Assembly (NCBI GenBank): GCA_949752745.1
Contig: OX457031.1
Location: 1,556,765-1,620,764 of the forward strand
DNA: 64,000 bases
Direction of reading: 5' to 3'
From: Protula sp. h YS-2021
Taxonomy: Eukaryota; Annelida; Polychaeta; Sabellida; Serpulidae
How positions within the stretch are numbered: the stretch's first letter is position 1; every line of letters starts with the position of its first letter. Both the position numbers and the translations under genes were made by a program. The notes beneath the pieces are model-generated. The model searched no databases. It saw only the letters and a program-made list of their open reading frames with translations, and had not been told where the DNA came from. Positions 1-12,387 of the stretch are shown here, piece after piece.

Positions 1-740
1 GTTAGATGTTGTTCAGACATAAGCAACATATATTGATGTTGATTTAAATATACCTGCGGTGGTGCTGGGATAAAGTTTTTGTTCTGCACACGTTTAATAC
101 ACAAATGAAACTAATTATTCACTCTTATTTATTAACAAAAAGTAATAGAAGATGCGGATATTAATGATCTAACCACACGTCAGTCGCATGCACCACAAAC
201 ATCTAGCCATGTGGACACTGGGAATCTACGAACAACAGAGAATCCACACCAAAATCGCAATTGGAACTCACAGACAGCGGAGAATCTTCACGGGGGTCTA
301 CAGACAACGGAGGGTCTACAGACAACGGAGGGTCCCCATGGAAATCCACAGATAACGCACAATCAGCATAGAAACGCCATGACAACCGGGATAGCACCAG
401 AAGGTGAACAAGAGACAGCTAAAGCTTGGCGTTTTTTTTGTTTTTTTTTTTAAGCTTGGCGGTAGCAGATTGAAGATGTGGAGGAGAGGGGGGGAGGTTG
501 GGGTGGGAATTTAAAACAATTTGGTGCAGATTAGAGATAAGAGAGGGTAAGATGTGCAAGTAATCTTAGTAGCTTTTAAAAATTATTTTGTGTATTATCT
601 TGTCTTATCCACTTTTGCATATGTTTTAAATAAGATAGAAGTTTTATAAATTTCCTCCTAATTTTTTTATACGTTTATCCAAACCAGTTTCGTGGGAATG
701 CAAAAATTGTTAAGTATAATTCAAAGTATGAATCTTTTTA

Positions 741-815
<75 letters not shown>

Positions 816-1069
816 CTCACATTAAATGAATGGATGTGATATGTTTCAGACTGTACTGAATACGTACTGACGTTTGGCAATACGCATTTTTACGGTTATT
901 CTGAATATTGTGAAGTTTGGCGAAATCGCTGGTTGACAACAGGACAGCAAGCAACCCTCTTTGGTAAATAATATAAGAAATTTGTGCACAGTATTTTAAA
1001 ACATTATTTTTGACAATAATACAAATAGCACTTTAAACATTCAGTGATATGGGTTTAAGAAAAAATGAC
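1..1069. other. Gene-free repeat-rich stretch
   Basis: I see no gene here. Positions about 220-400 hold a short degenerate tandem repeat of about 18 bp (core CTACAGACAACGGAGGGT), which creates spurious open frames on both strands. A homopolymer T run lies near 430-450. The rest is AT-rich unique sequence around the TA tract listed separately. Confidence 0.6.
743..813. repeat. (TA)n microsatellite
   Basis: An uninterrupted TA dinucleotide run of about 70 bp, directly visible. Comparable tracts occur at several other places in the window. Confidence 0.97.
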
Positions 1070-1390
1070 AAAAAAGCGAAAGGGTGGACTGATCCGAAAG
1101 AACCCTCACACAGCATGTAGCGAACAAAAAAGCGAGTGGGAGGACTGATCCGAAAGAACCCTCACACAACATGCAGCAAAAAAGCGAGTGGGAGGATTGA
1201 TCGGAAAGAACCCTCACACAGCATGTGGCAAAAAAGCGAGTAGGAGGACTGATCCGAAAGAATCTTCACACAGCATGTAGCAAAAAAAGCGAGTGGGAAG
1301 ACTGATCCGAAAGAACTCTCACACAACATGCAGCAAAAAAGCGAGTGGGAGGACTGATCGGAAAGAACCCTCACACAGCATGTAGCACCG
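1070..1390. repeat. Minisatellite, unit about 52-62 bp
   Basis: About six tandem copies of a unit containing GCGAGTGGGAGGACTGATCC followed by GAAAGAACCCTCACACAGCA. Unit length varies slightly between copies. The minus-strand open frame across it is a repeat artefact, not a gene. Confidence 0.9.
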
Positions 1391-1502
1391 GTAGCACTAA
1401 CATGAATGTCTAAGGAAGAGTTTATTCACGAGCCCATCAGGGTGTGATTTTCTTTTTACTTAATGGTTTTTGGCAAAAATATATTTTCGTATGAAATATA
1501 TA

Positions 1503-1815
1503 GTTTTGCACTCATATATGACATTTTCTGTCGCGTAGCTACGTTGCTGTGACGATATCAGCCACACTCTTTATTATGTGACACTTTCTGCCGCGTAGTT
1601 ACCTTGTTAGAACGATGTCAACTACACTTTTTCCTATGTGACACTTTCTGTCGCGTAGTTACCTTGCCATAATGATGTCAGCTACATTCTTTCCTATGTG
1701 ACACTTTCTGTTGCGTAGTTACCTTGTTATGACGATGTCAGCTACACTCTTTCCTATGTGACACTTTCTGTCGTGTAGTTACGTTGCTATGATGATGTCT
1801 ATTACACTCTTTCAC
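1503..1815. repeat. Minisatellite, unit about 60 bp
   Basis: Five or more tandem copies of a unit beginning TATGTGACACTTTCTGTCGC and continuing through GTAGTTACCTTG and GATGTCAGCTACACTCTTTC. The copies diverge at a few positions each. Confidence 0.9.
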
Positions 1816-2354
1816 TAGGACGTAGGGTGACGTTTTCGACACTAAAACAACGAGTACTACGGCTGCACGTACCTATCGGGCGTATCTACCAGGACTAATA
1901 CTTCTGTTTCCTTTGTACGCACAGTCGCAAACATGACATAAATAACGGTATACTTTGCATATTTTCTTGAGCACTTGTCAAAGCTTTACAAAATGTTTGT
2001 TAGAAAGTATTTGTCGTAAATTTTATATTTAAGTTATTTATGAAATTACAGGTTTTTTATGTAATAGGAAACGAAAGTAGATTTGTATATATAAAGTCTC
2101 ATTTTATGAAACGGTTCTAAAGCATTACTGAATATCTCTGCTAAACAGAAAATGGTTCCGTTATGAAAATTGAAACAAGAGGCAAAAAATAACACATGGC
2201 AGACAAAGCAAAGCGCCAACAAATTTGCCCTTTGTTTTTTTTTTGTCAATTTACCATATGCCCATTGAGAACTGAAATGTACTGCAAAGATAAATGTGGC
2301 GCAAGTAAGCAATTTAATTCCGGTTTCACCAACCCCCTTATTCTTTTATAGCAA
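1816..2354. other. Gene-free stretch
   Basis: AT-rich unique sequence. Both strands carry only short open frames with no recognisable domain. Nothing structural stands out until the inverted repeat at 2,355. Confidence 0.5.
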
Positions 2355-2696
2355 ATAAGCCAATTCGCACTTCTGGATTTTTCCGGTGGAGGTGTTGTTT
2401 CGACTGAAAATGTTGGGGGATAAATTATAAAGAAATGATAAGGAAAAAACATCAAAATTCTAATTTTCTTTCAACATGTACACTTTCAAATTTATAAAGC
2501 CATAATATGATCTTTTAAAAACTATTTTACATATTATTCAGTCCCTTTAATAATAAATGTGAATATGTTTCAGGCAAAATGGAATTTTGTTGATTTTTGC
2601 CGTTTTTTCCATCATTTCTTTATATTGTTATCCCACCTGAATTCAGCCGAAACGCAAAAACTTTTCGGCAAAAGTCAAAAGTGCGAATTGGCTTAT
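2355..2696. mobile_element. MITE-like element with long inverted repeats
   Basis: The left arm starts ATAAGCCAATTCGCACTT and the right arm ends with its reverse complement (2,681-2,696). The two arms stay alignable for roughly 90-100 bp, through a motif near GGATAA...TATAAAGAAATGAT. The loop has no coding potential. A palindromic element of about 340 bp fits a miniature inverted-repeat transposable element. I could not settle a target duplication: the flanks read TTATAGCAA and AGAAGTAG. Confidence 0.6.
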
Positions 2697-3540
2697 AGAA
2701 GTAGCTAGAGCGTCCTTGACTGAGAAACTATCCGTTTTTATTGGCTGAACCGGAATTGTGAACTTAATCTCGGCAGATTTAGAGAATGCTTGCATCAAAA
2801 GACAAATTTATTTTTAAATTAAGTAACATTTAACATTATTGTTAATATATGTTACCTTTATTGTTGAATTTTATAAAAGTACTATAATTTATAATGTTTT
2901 CTATACATTATTGATATGATTTTTGTGAAAAGGTTCTGGTGGTTCTTCAACTTGTAGTTTTGGAGAGGTGTTACTCATTGATATAAGAGATTCTGAGCCC
3001 CAATCTACGAACTACATGCGCCATCTGTCTTGATGTAATAGGCGACTTACTTTACATTAGTATGGATGGATATGATCACCAGACACTGATATATTCAATT
3101 GTAAGTTATAATATATTTTGATTCTAAGCAATACACTATTTTATTTGTTTAAATACGTATTGTCTACTTTTCGTGTTTTGTCCATTTCCTATTACCTTCT
3201 AAATTGCTTTTCGCACTGCAGAACTCAAATTTTTGTAAGAACTTGCAATTACGTACAAGTACTCGCCAGAGTTTTTTTCTATTTCTTTCTTTCATCTCCT
3301 CCTCTCCCTTCCCCGTCTCGTTTATTCAGTAGTTGTCTATACGGTAAAACTCATTTCGGGAACCTGTAAATATACTCTCCTATAAATCATATATATCGTG
3401 CAGTTTTGTTCTGTCGTGGAATAATGTTGTTATGACGATGTTAAGTACAGACCTTAAGTATGTATTGTTTAGTTCAAGTACCACTGCTTCCTCTGTATAC
3501 TTGAGGTAAGACTTCCGCGCACGGGATCTGCTATTTGTGT
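2697..3540. other. Gene-free stretch
   Basis: AT-rich unique sequence with no persuasive coding exon. A pyrimidine-rich block lies near 3,270-3,330. No repeat units recognised. Confidence 0.45.
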
Positions 3541-3544
3541 TTCT

Positions 3545-3712
3545 TTCAAGGAGTTGGGGACAGAGCGTACGCAAGACAAAACGCACCCAAGACCGAACGT
3601 ACCCAGAACAAAAAAGACCAGGAACATAAAGTACCCAGGTCAAAAAGTACCCAAAAGAGGATGTACCCGGGACAAAACGTTCAGTATACAGTACACAGTG
3701 CACCCAAGGCTT
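3545..3712 (-). repeat. GGGTAC-type short tandem array, inverted copy
   Basis: Degenerate 16-20 bp units with core ACAAAACGTACCCAG (plus strand). Read on the minus strand they match the GGGTACGTTTTGTC units of the array at 4,285-4,380, so the two arrays are inverted relative to each other. Confidence 0.65.
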
Positions 3713-4284
3713 TTCCGTTTGTATTTGTTTGTGTTCCGCTTCATTCAAAATTACAAAACGCTATCAAAGGACAGTTTAAAAATAAATGTTGTTTGTGGAT
3801 TTACAATTCAAAAATGATAAGAGCGGATATCTTTATATGTTTTAAAGGAAGATTTTAAACAATACATGGAGGTAATGAATCCCTGATAACTGGTCTAACG
3901 ATAATTGGTCTATCGATAATTCCAGATAACGAGCGACAATGGATCAAAATATACAGAGTACGAGAACTGATCCAAATTCTCAAAACCATATTTTTGTGTC
4001 AGCCCAATTATTATTCAGTGAGTTAATATGACAGGTAGGACAGCCCTTGACATTAAAATAAATTAAGGTGGTCTACATTTATGCCAAGTTGTGAAGTTGT
4101 TCTGTGTAGGGGATCCTGAATGTCCAATCTGACAAGTCAGGCAAATCCTGGAATTAGCATTATTTAGATTATCAGTTGTAGCAGAAGTAGCTAATCATTA
4201 AACTTCTTTAAAAGTGGGGTGGCTTTCATTTTAAAGAAAACCAAAGCAATAAAAGGAACTAACTTAAAATTAAATTTAAAAGTC

Positions 4285-4640
4285 GGGAGGTTCTGACCTG
4301 GGTACATTTTGCCCTCGAACGTTTTTGGCCTGGGTGCATTATGTCTTGGGTACGTTTTATTTGGATACGTTCAGTTCAGGATACATTTTGTCTCAGGTAT
4401 CTTCTCTCCCTTTCTGGATACATTTTGTTTCGGGTATCTTCTCTCCGGCTCCGGATACATTTTGTCTCAGGTATCTTCTCTCCCGTTCCGGATACATTTT
4501 GTCTCAGGTATCTTTTCTCCCGTTAAAGATACATTTTGTCTCCGGTATCATTTCTCCCGTTCCGGATGCATTTTGTCTCAGGTATCTTCTCTCCCGTTCC
4601 TGATACATGTTGTTTCAGGTATCTTCTCTCCCGCCCTCTT
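4285..4640 (+). repeat. Short tandem array, then 37-bp minisatellite
   Basis: Starts with degenerate GGGTACATTTTG/GGGTGCATT units related to 3,545-3,712. It then becomes a regular minisatellite of about 37 bp (core GATACATTTTGTCTCAGGTA, then TCTTCTCTCCCGTTCC), about eight copies. All three forward frames stay open across it, which is expected for a unit lacking stop codons and is not evidence of a gene. Confidence 0.8.
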
Positions 4641-4744
4641 TTCAAATGACTATCCGAAGGTGGCCACTAAGGTACCAACTGTCCAGCATTTTTCAATGAT
4701 TCTTAAACGATCCCTAAATATAGAGTGCTAATTTAGAATTAACT

Positions 4745-4976
4745 TAACTAAACGCGAAGTGCGGTTCTAAAAGAAACCTCCCCCGCCCCCCCCCCCCCCG
4801 CCCCGCCTTCCCAAGCCCATTATACACTTTATGGAAAACGCGTTCTGAAAGAAAACACGTACTGAAAGAAACTAAACGCGAAGTGCGGTTCTAAAAGAAC
4901 CCCCCCCCGCGCCCCGCCCTCCCAAGCCCATTATACACTTTATGGGAAACGCGTACTGAAAGAAATCGCTCTTATC
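4745..4976. repeat. Tandem duplication, unit about 120 bp
   Basis: Two copies of a block starting CTAAACGCGAAGTGCGGTTC, running through a poly-C stretch and CCCAAGCCCATTATACACTT, and ending in ACTGAAAGAAA. The C tract differs in length between the copies. Confidence 0.85.
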
Positions 4977-5369
4977 CTTTTATATGAAATTTGTTTCAAA
5001 CAAAGACTTAAAAATCGCTCCCTTTCTCTGCTTTTTTGTGGACACACATGATGACACATCTAATACCATGTGTCCCCCAGGGATAGCAATTCACCTATAA
5101 ATACTGGTATTTGTGGCCATATTTGTGGTTATATAGCATATTTTCTTCTCACAGCCTACAGGAAGTAACGACTGGGTAACACTATGCGTGGATCCAGATT
5201 GGCACGGCTGGAGTGAGAACATGTATCATTGGAAAATTCAAGTTTTTTTGTCGCACATAGACAACCAAGCGTCTGTGCGTAACGTGGAGCTCACCGTGTG
5301 CAATTTTCTTAACCCGTAGTCAAGAACAGTATAACTTGGTAATAAGAGAATTGGCTATGCTACCTCTGA

Positions 5370-5650
5370 AATCATCATATGTGCCGTTTCCCCCGCATGT
5401 CCAAATAACGGTGAAAAGGAGGCAATTCTGAGGCTGCCGGGGTCCTTGTTGAATGTCTGTTTCGTTACTAAGGAGAGTCGATTATTATTTAGTACTCTGC
5501 TTTTCTAATAAAATGAGGGGGAAGAAATTACTCCACCTTTGTTGGAAAAGGGGATATTATTTCTAAGTTAGCACTCCCTGTATGTGAGTCGTTTTGACAG
5601 ATCTGAATGTTACTGATTAATAAAACTTAATTTATTGGTCGTTTTGACAG
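5370..5650 (+). repeat. Dispersed repeat family R1, copy 1
   Basis: Diverged copy of a repeat of about 250-300 bp also found at 22,805-23,075 (opposite strand), 43,840-44,165 and 50,280-50,495. Shared landmarks are AATAACGG-GAAAAGGAGG near the start, a GAGGC...CCG block, TTTCGTTA, an AGTACTCYGC-type core, GGAA(A)NNATTTCTAA and a terminal GTCGTTTTGA. No coding content recognised; class unknown. Confidence 0.55.
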
Positions 5651-5740
5651 ATCTGAATATTACTGGTTATCAACACTTACTTTTCGGATCATTTTGACAG
5701 ATCCAAATATTACAGATTCACAATACTTACTATTATATTA
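5575..5740. repeat. Short tandem repeat, unit about 50 bp
   Basis: Three tandem copies of a unit with core CGTTTTGACAGATCTGAATR followed by TTACTGRTT and an AT-rich tail. The first copy overlaps the end of R1 copy 1, so the array may have grown from the repeat's 3' end. Confidence 0.75.
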
Positions 5741-7649
5741 TTTTGGTGTGTTGTAATTGCTTTTTTTTATAAAATGAGTTAAAAGGGGAATATTAGGAGA
5801 TAAAAAGTTTTAGAGCAAATTACTTTTGAATCTAAATCTGTGCCATGACACAGCATTACTTGAAATAGCTTAAAAGCACATAGAATAATTTTGTAACGGC
5901 GTTCGCAGGAACACTCTGACAAAAGCCAATGCTGTAGGTGTTGCTTTGTTCGTTTGTGTGATTGGTATTTAAATTTCCATTCAACGACTATGAAGGAAAT
6001 ATGGAACCATGTCTGAAAAAAGAATAAGTTGGACAAGAAAGAAAGAAGAATAAAGTATAAAGAACACAGTTGTCAGTGGTTATTTCCTGCTACATACACG
6101 GAACAGACAGAAGTAGGTCTTTTCTTAAGATTACCCCGACACCTGGGTGATGGAGAAAGGGTGTGCTATCCATTGTAATTAAGTGCAGACAAAAATAGAT
6201 CAACTAGATTCATGTTTTAAACATATATGTTGCATTTTTTCTGGAAATGAAGCACTGGATGATTGGCAAATTAGCACGTAATCAAAAGCTGTTACAATTG
6301 TAATACAAGTCTTTGAAAACATTCTATATTGAAAAAGGATAAATAAAACGAATAAGTAAACAAGATCTATGTTAAATAAAATATTTCATTTTCAGTGCCA
6401 ACACTGGTTCTAATCATCATAGACAGATTAATCGTTACATATGAAAATGGCAGGGAGGGGGGCGTATCCAGTTTATTTTCAGCAGTTCTCTCCCTTCTTG
6501 TGTATATACTATAGTTGTGTTTAGCCAAACTTCCTCAAGGAAAAATTAACCACTATTGCTATTGTGACAAGTGTGTACAATGATACCAGCTTTATGACTG
6601 GCAAGTAGCGTAGCTGTGCTGAATACTGAATTGAGAGAAAATCAATAGCAGCTTGCTGTGAAGGTACCGTCAACATTATACCTAAATAGCGCCGAAATCT
6701 TGAATAAAAGTGTATTACGGCATACAAATGATATAAGCATGTTCTTCGCAATGCTGCATTGAGAGAAAATCAATAGCAGATTGCTGTGAAGGTACCGGGA
6801 ACATGACTTTACCTAAATAGCACCAAATTCTTGAATAAAAGCGTATTGTATATACAAATGATATAGACATATTGTGGTTAATAGCGGGATAATATATTAC
6901 GCTTGTAGTAAACGTTCCAATTTAGCTTGAAAAGCCACAAATAAACACTGTATTACCTAGTTTACAGCACTAAGAAAATGCTTAAAATAAAGCTGACAAA
7001 TTAAGGACTATCAACAAGATACAAAGAGGCTATCTTATAACCTTGCTGTTCAACGTGTTCTGGAAGATTAAATCTAGTGTGGAATAAAAAATGTCTTATG
7101 AGGATAAGGTCAGAAAAAGGTAAATAAAATATTCAACAATATTCAACAAAATCCACAACAAAATGTTCAACAAATATTCAACAAAATCCACAACGTGCAT
7201 TGTTATTAGACCATGCTACTTTATAACGTCTCGCAAAGGCACCTCTACCACATTCTAAAATTTCGTGTTATGTTTTTCATTACAAAAGAACATCACTATG
7301 TTTTTCATTTAAACTAAAGAGAGTAACTGCGAAACTGAGCTTATGTTATATCGTGTGCTAAAGTACTAAATTCGGTCATGTGAAAAATGCAATAAAGTCA
7401 AGAAAAATGCAGTTTATAGCCATCGTTTATCTGCTAAATATATTTTTTTGTAAGAGGCATTTTTCTGTTTATAAAAGAAACGTAAGAAAGTACCATGGAA
7501 AGCAAAGTTCTCAGCCTTAACCAATCAGATCATAGAATTACGAAAAGGCTCAAAGTCTATGTAAATTCTTAGAAACTGAACAGTAGAAAAGAAAGTATAG
7601 GTGTCTGTTAATGATTTAGTTTTTAATGTAATATTGTTTTCCTCTTTAG
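5741..7649. other. Gene-free stretch with one tandem duplication
   Basis: AT-rich. At 6,605-6,870 there are two tandem copies of a unit of about 130 bp, starting TTGAGAGAAAATCAATAGCA and ending in ACAAATGATATA. Near 7,125-7,200 a small TTCAACAAAATCCACAAC repeat occurs. No exon is recognised before 7,650. Confidence 0.55.
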
Positions 7650-8496
7650 ATTTAGTTTTAAAGGAGAAGAATGTAAGCAAATAGCGGGTACCAATCAAAA
7701 CATTATCAACAATGGAAAGAGTATCACAAAGTATTTGCATACTACTTGTGGCTGGATAAAAACGCTAACAATTCAACTTCTTAGCAATATTTCTCCATTG
7801 AGATTTCTCATTATGATTGTTTCCTGGATAGTTACCTTATTAGCAACAAGACCAAAAGAATACGGTTCCAAGACACCTGATCAAATACAGATTCCAAATG
7901 ATGAAAACAGGTTCAAGGTAATCGAACAAAACAGTATTTTATGCACTTCCGGTCTGCCTGGTGATTGTGCTTTGAGCATAGCAGAATATGTTGAACTGGC
8001 ACAAGTCCAATTTAAAGGTTTCAAACAAGAAACAGAAGTTAACATATGCAATGAAAGTACAGAAAAACCTGGATTATTTCTTAGCAATGAATTATTAAAG
8101 ATTCAAGGTCGCATTGTTGAAGATCAATGTCGCCATTGCAGAATCACAAGCAAAAATAAAAAATATGTTATCTATGACGTTCCGCTTGATGAGACAATAC
8201 GTGGATCAAGACTTGACATAATTATTAAACACAACGAAATCGAGTTATATCGACTAGAAGACGATGGTGAGCAGCAGAGGTATGTCATGGAACTAGAAAC
8301 CTCCGATAATATTACCCCAACTTGTGTCATAATGAGTCGTACATCTGATGATGTCATAGATGACGTCATGAGCAAATATGGCAGTAATGCAGAGGACAAA
8401 GACAGTGACAGTGGAAACCAGAAGCGTGTCAGCGACAAAGTCAATATCTTTATCTATAATGAAAGAGTTGTTGGGATTAGTACTACCTTAACGTAA
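7650..8496 (+). CDS. Uncharacterised host exon, possible membrane protein
   Basis: A long open frame with coding-like composition and an in-frame TAA end. The frame opens at 7,627, but a pyrimidine-rich acceptor (TTTTCCTCTTTAG) ends at 7,649, so I take this as the 3' exon of a spliced gene. An intronless start at the ATG at 7,813 would give 227 aa. It encodes a hydrophobic stretch of about 17 residues (FLIMIVSWIVTLLA region), then about 200 residues rich in charged amino acids, with Cys-x-x-Cys (CRHC) and a C-terminal acidic/Ser segment. I recognise no domain. One reading is a single-pass membrane protein with a cytoplasmic tail, but the topology is inferred. The upstream exons are not identified. 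Confidence 0.5.
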
Positions 8497-8720
8497 ACAA
8501 AAATGTAACCTTCCTTTACTAAGTAAATAATACTGCGTCTTTACCTAAATTTCTTCTTGTATATTTTAGGTATTAGTGCGTTTGTTTCTAAAATTAGAAA
8601 TAGAATTAAACTAAAAACACATGGTTCATTTCGTAATAGCAACATACAAAAATGAAGGAATTATTTTCATCAAATCAATCACTATACTAACACTGAAAAA
8701 TTGCGGTAAATTGCTTTTTT
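8497..8720. other. Presumed 3' flank of the 7,650 exon
   Basis: AT-rich sequence following the stop codon. No perfect AATAAA lies close by; GTAAATAATAC near 8,522 is only a weak match. No other feature seen. Confidence 0.35.
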
Positions 8721-9690
8721 GTGTTTGTTGGTGAGGGGAGGAGGCACGACTGACGACCTCAAATTTGAGTTTTACAGCCAAACAGCGAGTTCAGTGGCTG
8801 TTTTGTTTTATTTCATTTTGTTTTCTTTCTTAAAGGGGTAAGGTGGGGGTGTGGTGGGGTAAGGTGGGGGTGGGTTGCTCATGGCCATTCAGTTCATCTG
8901 GATCCATGGCTGGGGTGGGATGGACGGTGTGGATTATCTTAAAATTACGTTAGTAGTCAGTGTCGCTTCAGTATACAACATACAATACTCAGTACTCACT
9001 GTTTACTAATCAGTTTTTGGTGTTTTGTTGCCAATATTCGTAGAAAACGAATGTTCCATGCAGTAAATTTGTGTGTTGAGGGAGGGAGGGGGTGAGGGTG
9101 AAGGAGGTGGCTCATGACCAGAGCCCATCCCTAAAAGACGTCAATGTATTATCTGTTGTAGGGAGAGCAGAGGGAGCACCGAAGTTTAATATTACTCTAA
9201 AGACCCTGCCTGCAATTACTTCTGTTGTTAACTGTGTGTTTCTGTGGTGGGGGGGGGGGGACTAATGACGCTACAGATCCTCCCTGCAATCAATGCGGTT
9301 GTTGTCTATTGTGTGAGGTGGGGGGTGGGTATGAAGACCCTTCCTTGCGATCAATCAGACTGTTGAATGTCATTTGAGTGGGAGGGTGTTATGGAGCCCC
9401 TGACCAAGGGCCCGTCCTGAAACCATTGCGATTTATGCCCGTCGTTTGGGTTGGATAAGGGTTAAGGGCTCATGGCCAGCCCCTCGCTGCAATGACTGCG
9501 GATGTTGACTGTCGTAGGGGTGTGAGTACAGGGTTTGGTGGGTGATGACCCTAGAGAACCTAAGACAGTTCTTATTGTAGGATCGGGGCTGATGACTCTT
9601 CGAGTTCCTATCTGCAGTTTGGAAGGGGGCTCGTAACTCCACAGAACTTCTCTCTGAGATCATTGCCTCTCGTGGCCCTTGTTATGAATG
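8721..9690. repeat. G-rich degenerate repeat region
   Basis: Several degenerate units, roughly 90-120 bp each, with a G-rich block (GTGTG...GGGAGGGGG) followed by a moderately conserved part containing ATGACC(C/A)...CCCTGCAATCA. Too diverged to give an exact period. Open frames in it are not supported as genes. Confidence 0.55.
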
Positions 9691-10300
9691 CCGATAATGC
9701 TGTGTGCAATATTTAAGACTTTAATTGGTTGGCATAGTAGAAATTAATAATACATAAAGGCCTGAAAATATAGACACGTCGAACAAGTATATTCGCCTGA
9801 ATAAATAAGCATTTCTACACTGGAAACAATGTGGGATCGATAGCAAAAAATGAGAAAGGCACACCACCCATTGGCCAAGTATTATTCTGTTAAAATGTTA
9901 TGTACTTCAATAAGAATGCCAGAGGACATTTTCGCCCAACCGATATATTGCAACATCATAGAAATGAAATCCATAGTATCAATAATCTGTCAAGCAAAAA
10001 AAGGTGGTTTTTTTTAAACTCGCGTGCAGAGATTGAATACATGCATATCTGTGTTGTCAAAATAACATTACACTCACTACATACAATAAAATACACATCA
10101 TAATAACATCATCTGGTAGTTCGCAATAGAAAATCACAACTAAGAAAAGCTTGTCCTGCTGCACCACTCGATGGACATATGCTGACGTCATACTTAACGC
10201 AATCATTACTTAATCGTTATTTAAAAGCGATAAATACAGAAAACTTCTCAACAGAAGTCATAATCTGTACGCATGTCAAACCAAATCTCTCCAGTGACGT
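9691..10300. other. Gene-free stretch
   Basis: Unique AT-rich sequence without a recognisable exon or repeat. Confidence 0.4.
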
Positions 10301-10520
10301 CACTCTGCATAGATATACTGTAGCATTACTGTAGCAAAGATATCCACATAAAATGAAGAACTATTCTGAAATATGTACATAAGCTGAAACAATAGTCTGA
10401 AGCTATACATATATACTGAAATAATACCCTGAAGATATGCACATATACTGAAGGAATACTGGAGTACTGAACCATGCAAGTCTCTTAGAATATACCAACA
10501 CATATACTGTGACACCCTTA
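10300..10520. repeat. Degenerate ATATACTGAA-type repeat
   Basis: Irregular reiteration of CATATACTGAA(A/G)NAATA motifs about every 35-40 bp. It grades into the more regular minisatellite that follows. Confidence 0.55.
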
Positions 10521-10616
10521 CACACAATATATATAACGAGGTGTGTGCAAAGTACACGTACCGAAGTACACTGCTCTACATTCGTCTAGATATTCATATA
10601 AACCGAGTTGAAAACC

Positions 10617-10990
10617 TTGCTCATACGTGACTTCACACATAGCTGCAGAAGCAGATCTGTACAAAGACGTCACCATATATATACTGAAGCAAACATCCTT
10701 GCTCATGCGTCACTTCACGCACAGCTACCCAAGCAGACCTGTACAAAGGCGCCACCATATATATACTGAAGCAAACTTCCTTGCTCATACGTCACCTCAC
10801 ACACTGCTGCCGAAACAAAGCTGCAGAAAGACGTCACCATATATATGCTGAAGCAAACACCCTTGCTCATACGTCACTTCACACATAGCTGCCGAAGCAA
10901 ACCTGTACATAGACGTCACCATATATATACTGAAGCAAACATCCCTGCTCATACGTCACTCCACACACAGCTGTCGATGAAAACCTGTAC
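10617..10990. repeat. Minisatellite, unit 82 bp
   Basis: About 4.5 copies. The landmark TCATACGTCACTTCACACA recurs at 10,621, 10,703 and 10,785 and then continues at the same spacing, each followed by an AAGCAGACCTGTACA block, GACGTCACCATATATATACT and GAAGCAAACATCC. Confidence 0.92.
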
Positions 10991-12062
10991 ATAGACATGA
11001 CCAAAGCAAACAGTAATATATGTCTGGGGAATGAACATGTTTGCTCTCAGTGGAAGGTAAAAACCCTGTAGTTTTGTCATAGCACAAATATATAGGTTAT
11101 GACAGTCGTGTGGGCAACAACAATAACGGTGTGTATAAAATATTAACGCTTCTTTTTTGGCGGATTCACGGCACAATTCCGTCTTTTTTCTTACATTGGC
11201 TTCGTAATAACTAAAGCATTTATATCAACTCTCTGACTTGGATATTGTTTATATTCCAAAATTAACATATGGTTCAAGACAATGAGGTAAGATCAATAAA
11301 ACAAAACTTTAACACCTAGAAAAGGATTGGGGAAAAGCTTTCAGCTTATACTTTATTAATTTTAAGAAATATGAGTTTCCTATGAAAGCGTTTAGCTGTT
11401 TTAAAAATTCTGTCGTAGCTTCATACACATTTCTTATTTAATGCTTAAAATTAGAGTCATAGTGTAATAAGTCGATCTATAATAGCGTGGATACTTTATG
11501 CAACGCTGGGTACTTTGATCTAGGTATTCGATGCTGAGTACTTGGATCTTTTTAGATAACATAGCAATTTTGCAGTTTCAATTGTGGATTTCTGTAAATC
11601 TATCAAGTTGATGAAAAACACAGGTTGGCTGTTCAAATTACAACAGTAAAAATATTCGGGTTTGAAGAATAAGATAATCACCCAAAAATAAGAAATGTTT
11701 TGGGACTTTCTAAGACTGATATTTGTAATATATCTATTTTTACGCTGAGTTCTACTCTAAAATAATTATATTTTTGTTCACTTCAAGGTTAATATTTAAT
11801 TGACGTAAGGTGAATTTCTGTTAAAAATTTTATGTATTTTTGTATATTAAATTATAAGTTTTTCCATATCATTTATAGACTAAAATTTAAACTACTTGAA
11901 TATTACACACTTATGTAGTTATATGTCTAACATTAAACGCATATTAGTATTTATTTCCTTTTGTTAAGAAGTACACGACTGCTTACAAGGCTTGAATGAT
12001 CTGTACAATTTGAGGCATTATGTACTTATTTCCTTAGGGTAAGAAGTGCACGTGTACTTGTC
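10991..12062. other. Gene-free stretch upstream of the PAN-GON gene
   Basis: AT-rich unique sequence. No exon recognised. It may hold an intron or upstream exons of the gene starting at 12,063, but nothing in it is diagnostic. Confidence 0.4.
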
Positions 12063-12387
12063 ATGTTGTTTGGATGTGTACTTCAGCACAATGCCGTGAC
12101 GTGTACACAATATGTGCAGTACATCATGGCTAGGCAGCTTGCAGAAAATCCATCAATGAGATCAGAGCTTGAATCAGTTTTGAACCGCTGTCACTTTTTT
12201 CAATCGTTGTATGTTTTCAATTATGGACTTTGCTTCGAGCATTGCACCTACAACTCACACTGCGTTGCTGTAAAAATCACAGACAATTTCAAATCATGTC
12301 ATTTATGTTTAAACATCGAATATACGTCAACCAGTTTTTTAGAAGATGATTTAACAACTATTTACGTTCGCAATGAGCATCGTCAAG
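12063..12387 (+). CDS. PAN-GON gene, exon 1 seen: PAN/Apple-like domain
   Basis: Open frame ending at a strong donor (CAAG|GTAAGAAAG). Its 5' limit is either the ATG at 12,063 or a splice acceptor (GTGTACTTCAG) giving a start at 12,087 in the same frame. The Cys pattern near residues 43-83 (CHFF...CFEHCTYNSHCVAVKI...CHLC) matches the PAN/Apple fold, which is held by disulfides and mediates protein or carbohydrate binding in extracellular proteins. The exon ends in phase 1 and joins 12,716 in frame. No clear signal peptide is present, so a first exon may lie upstream. Confidence 0.6.
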
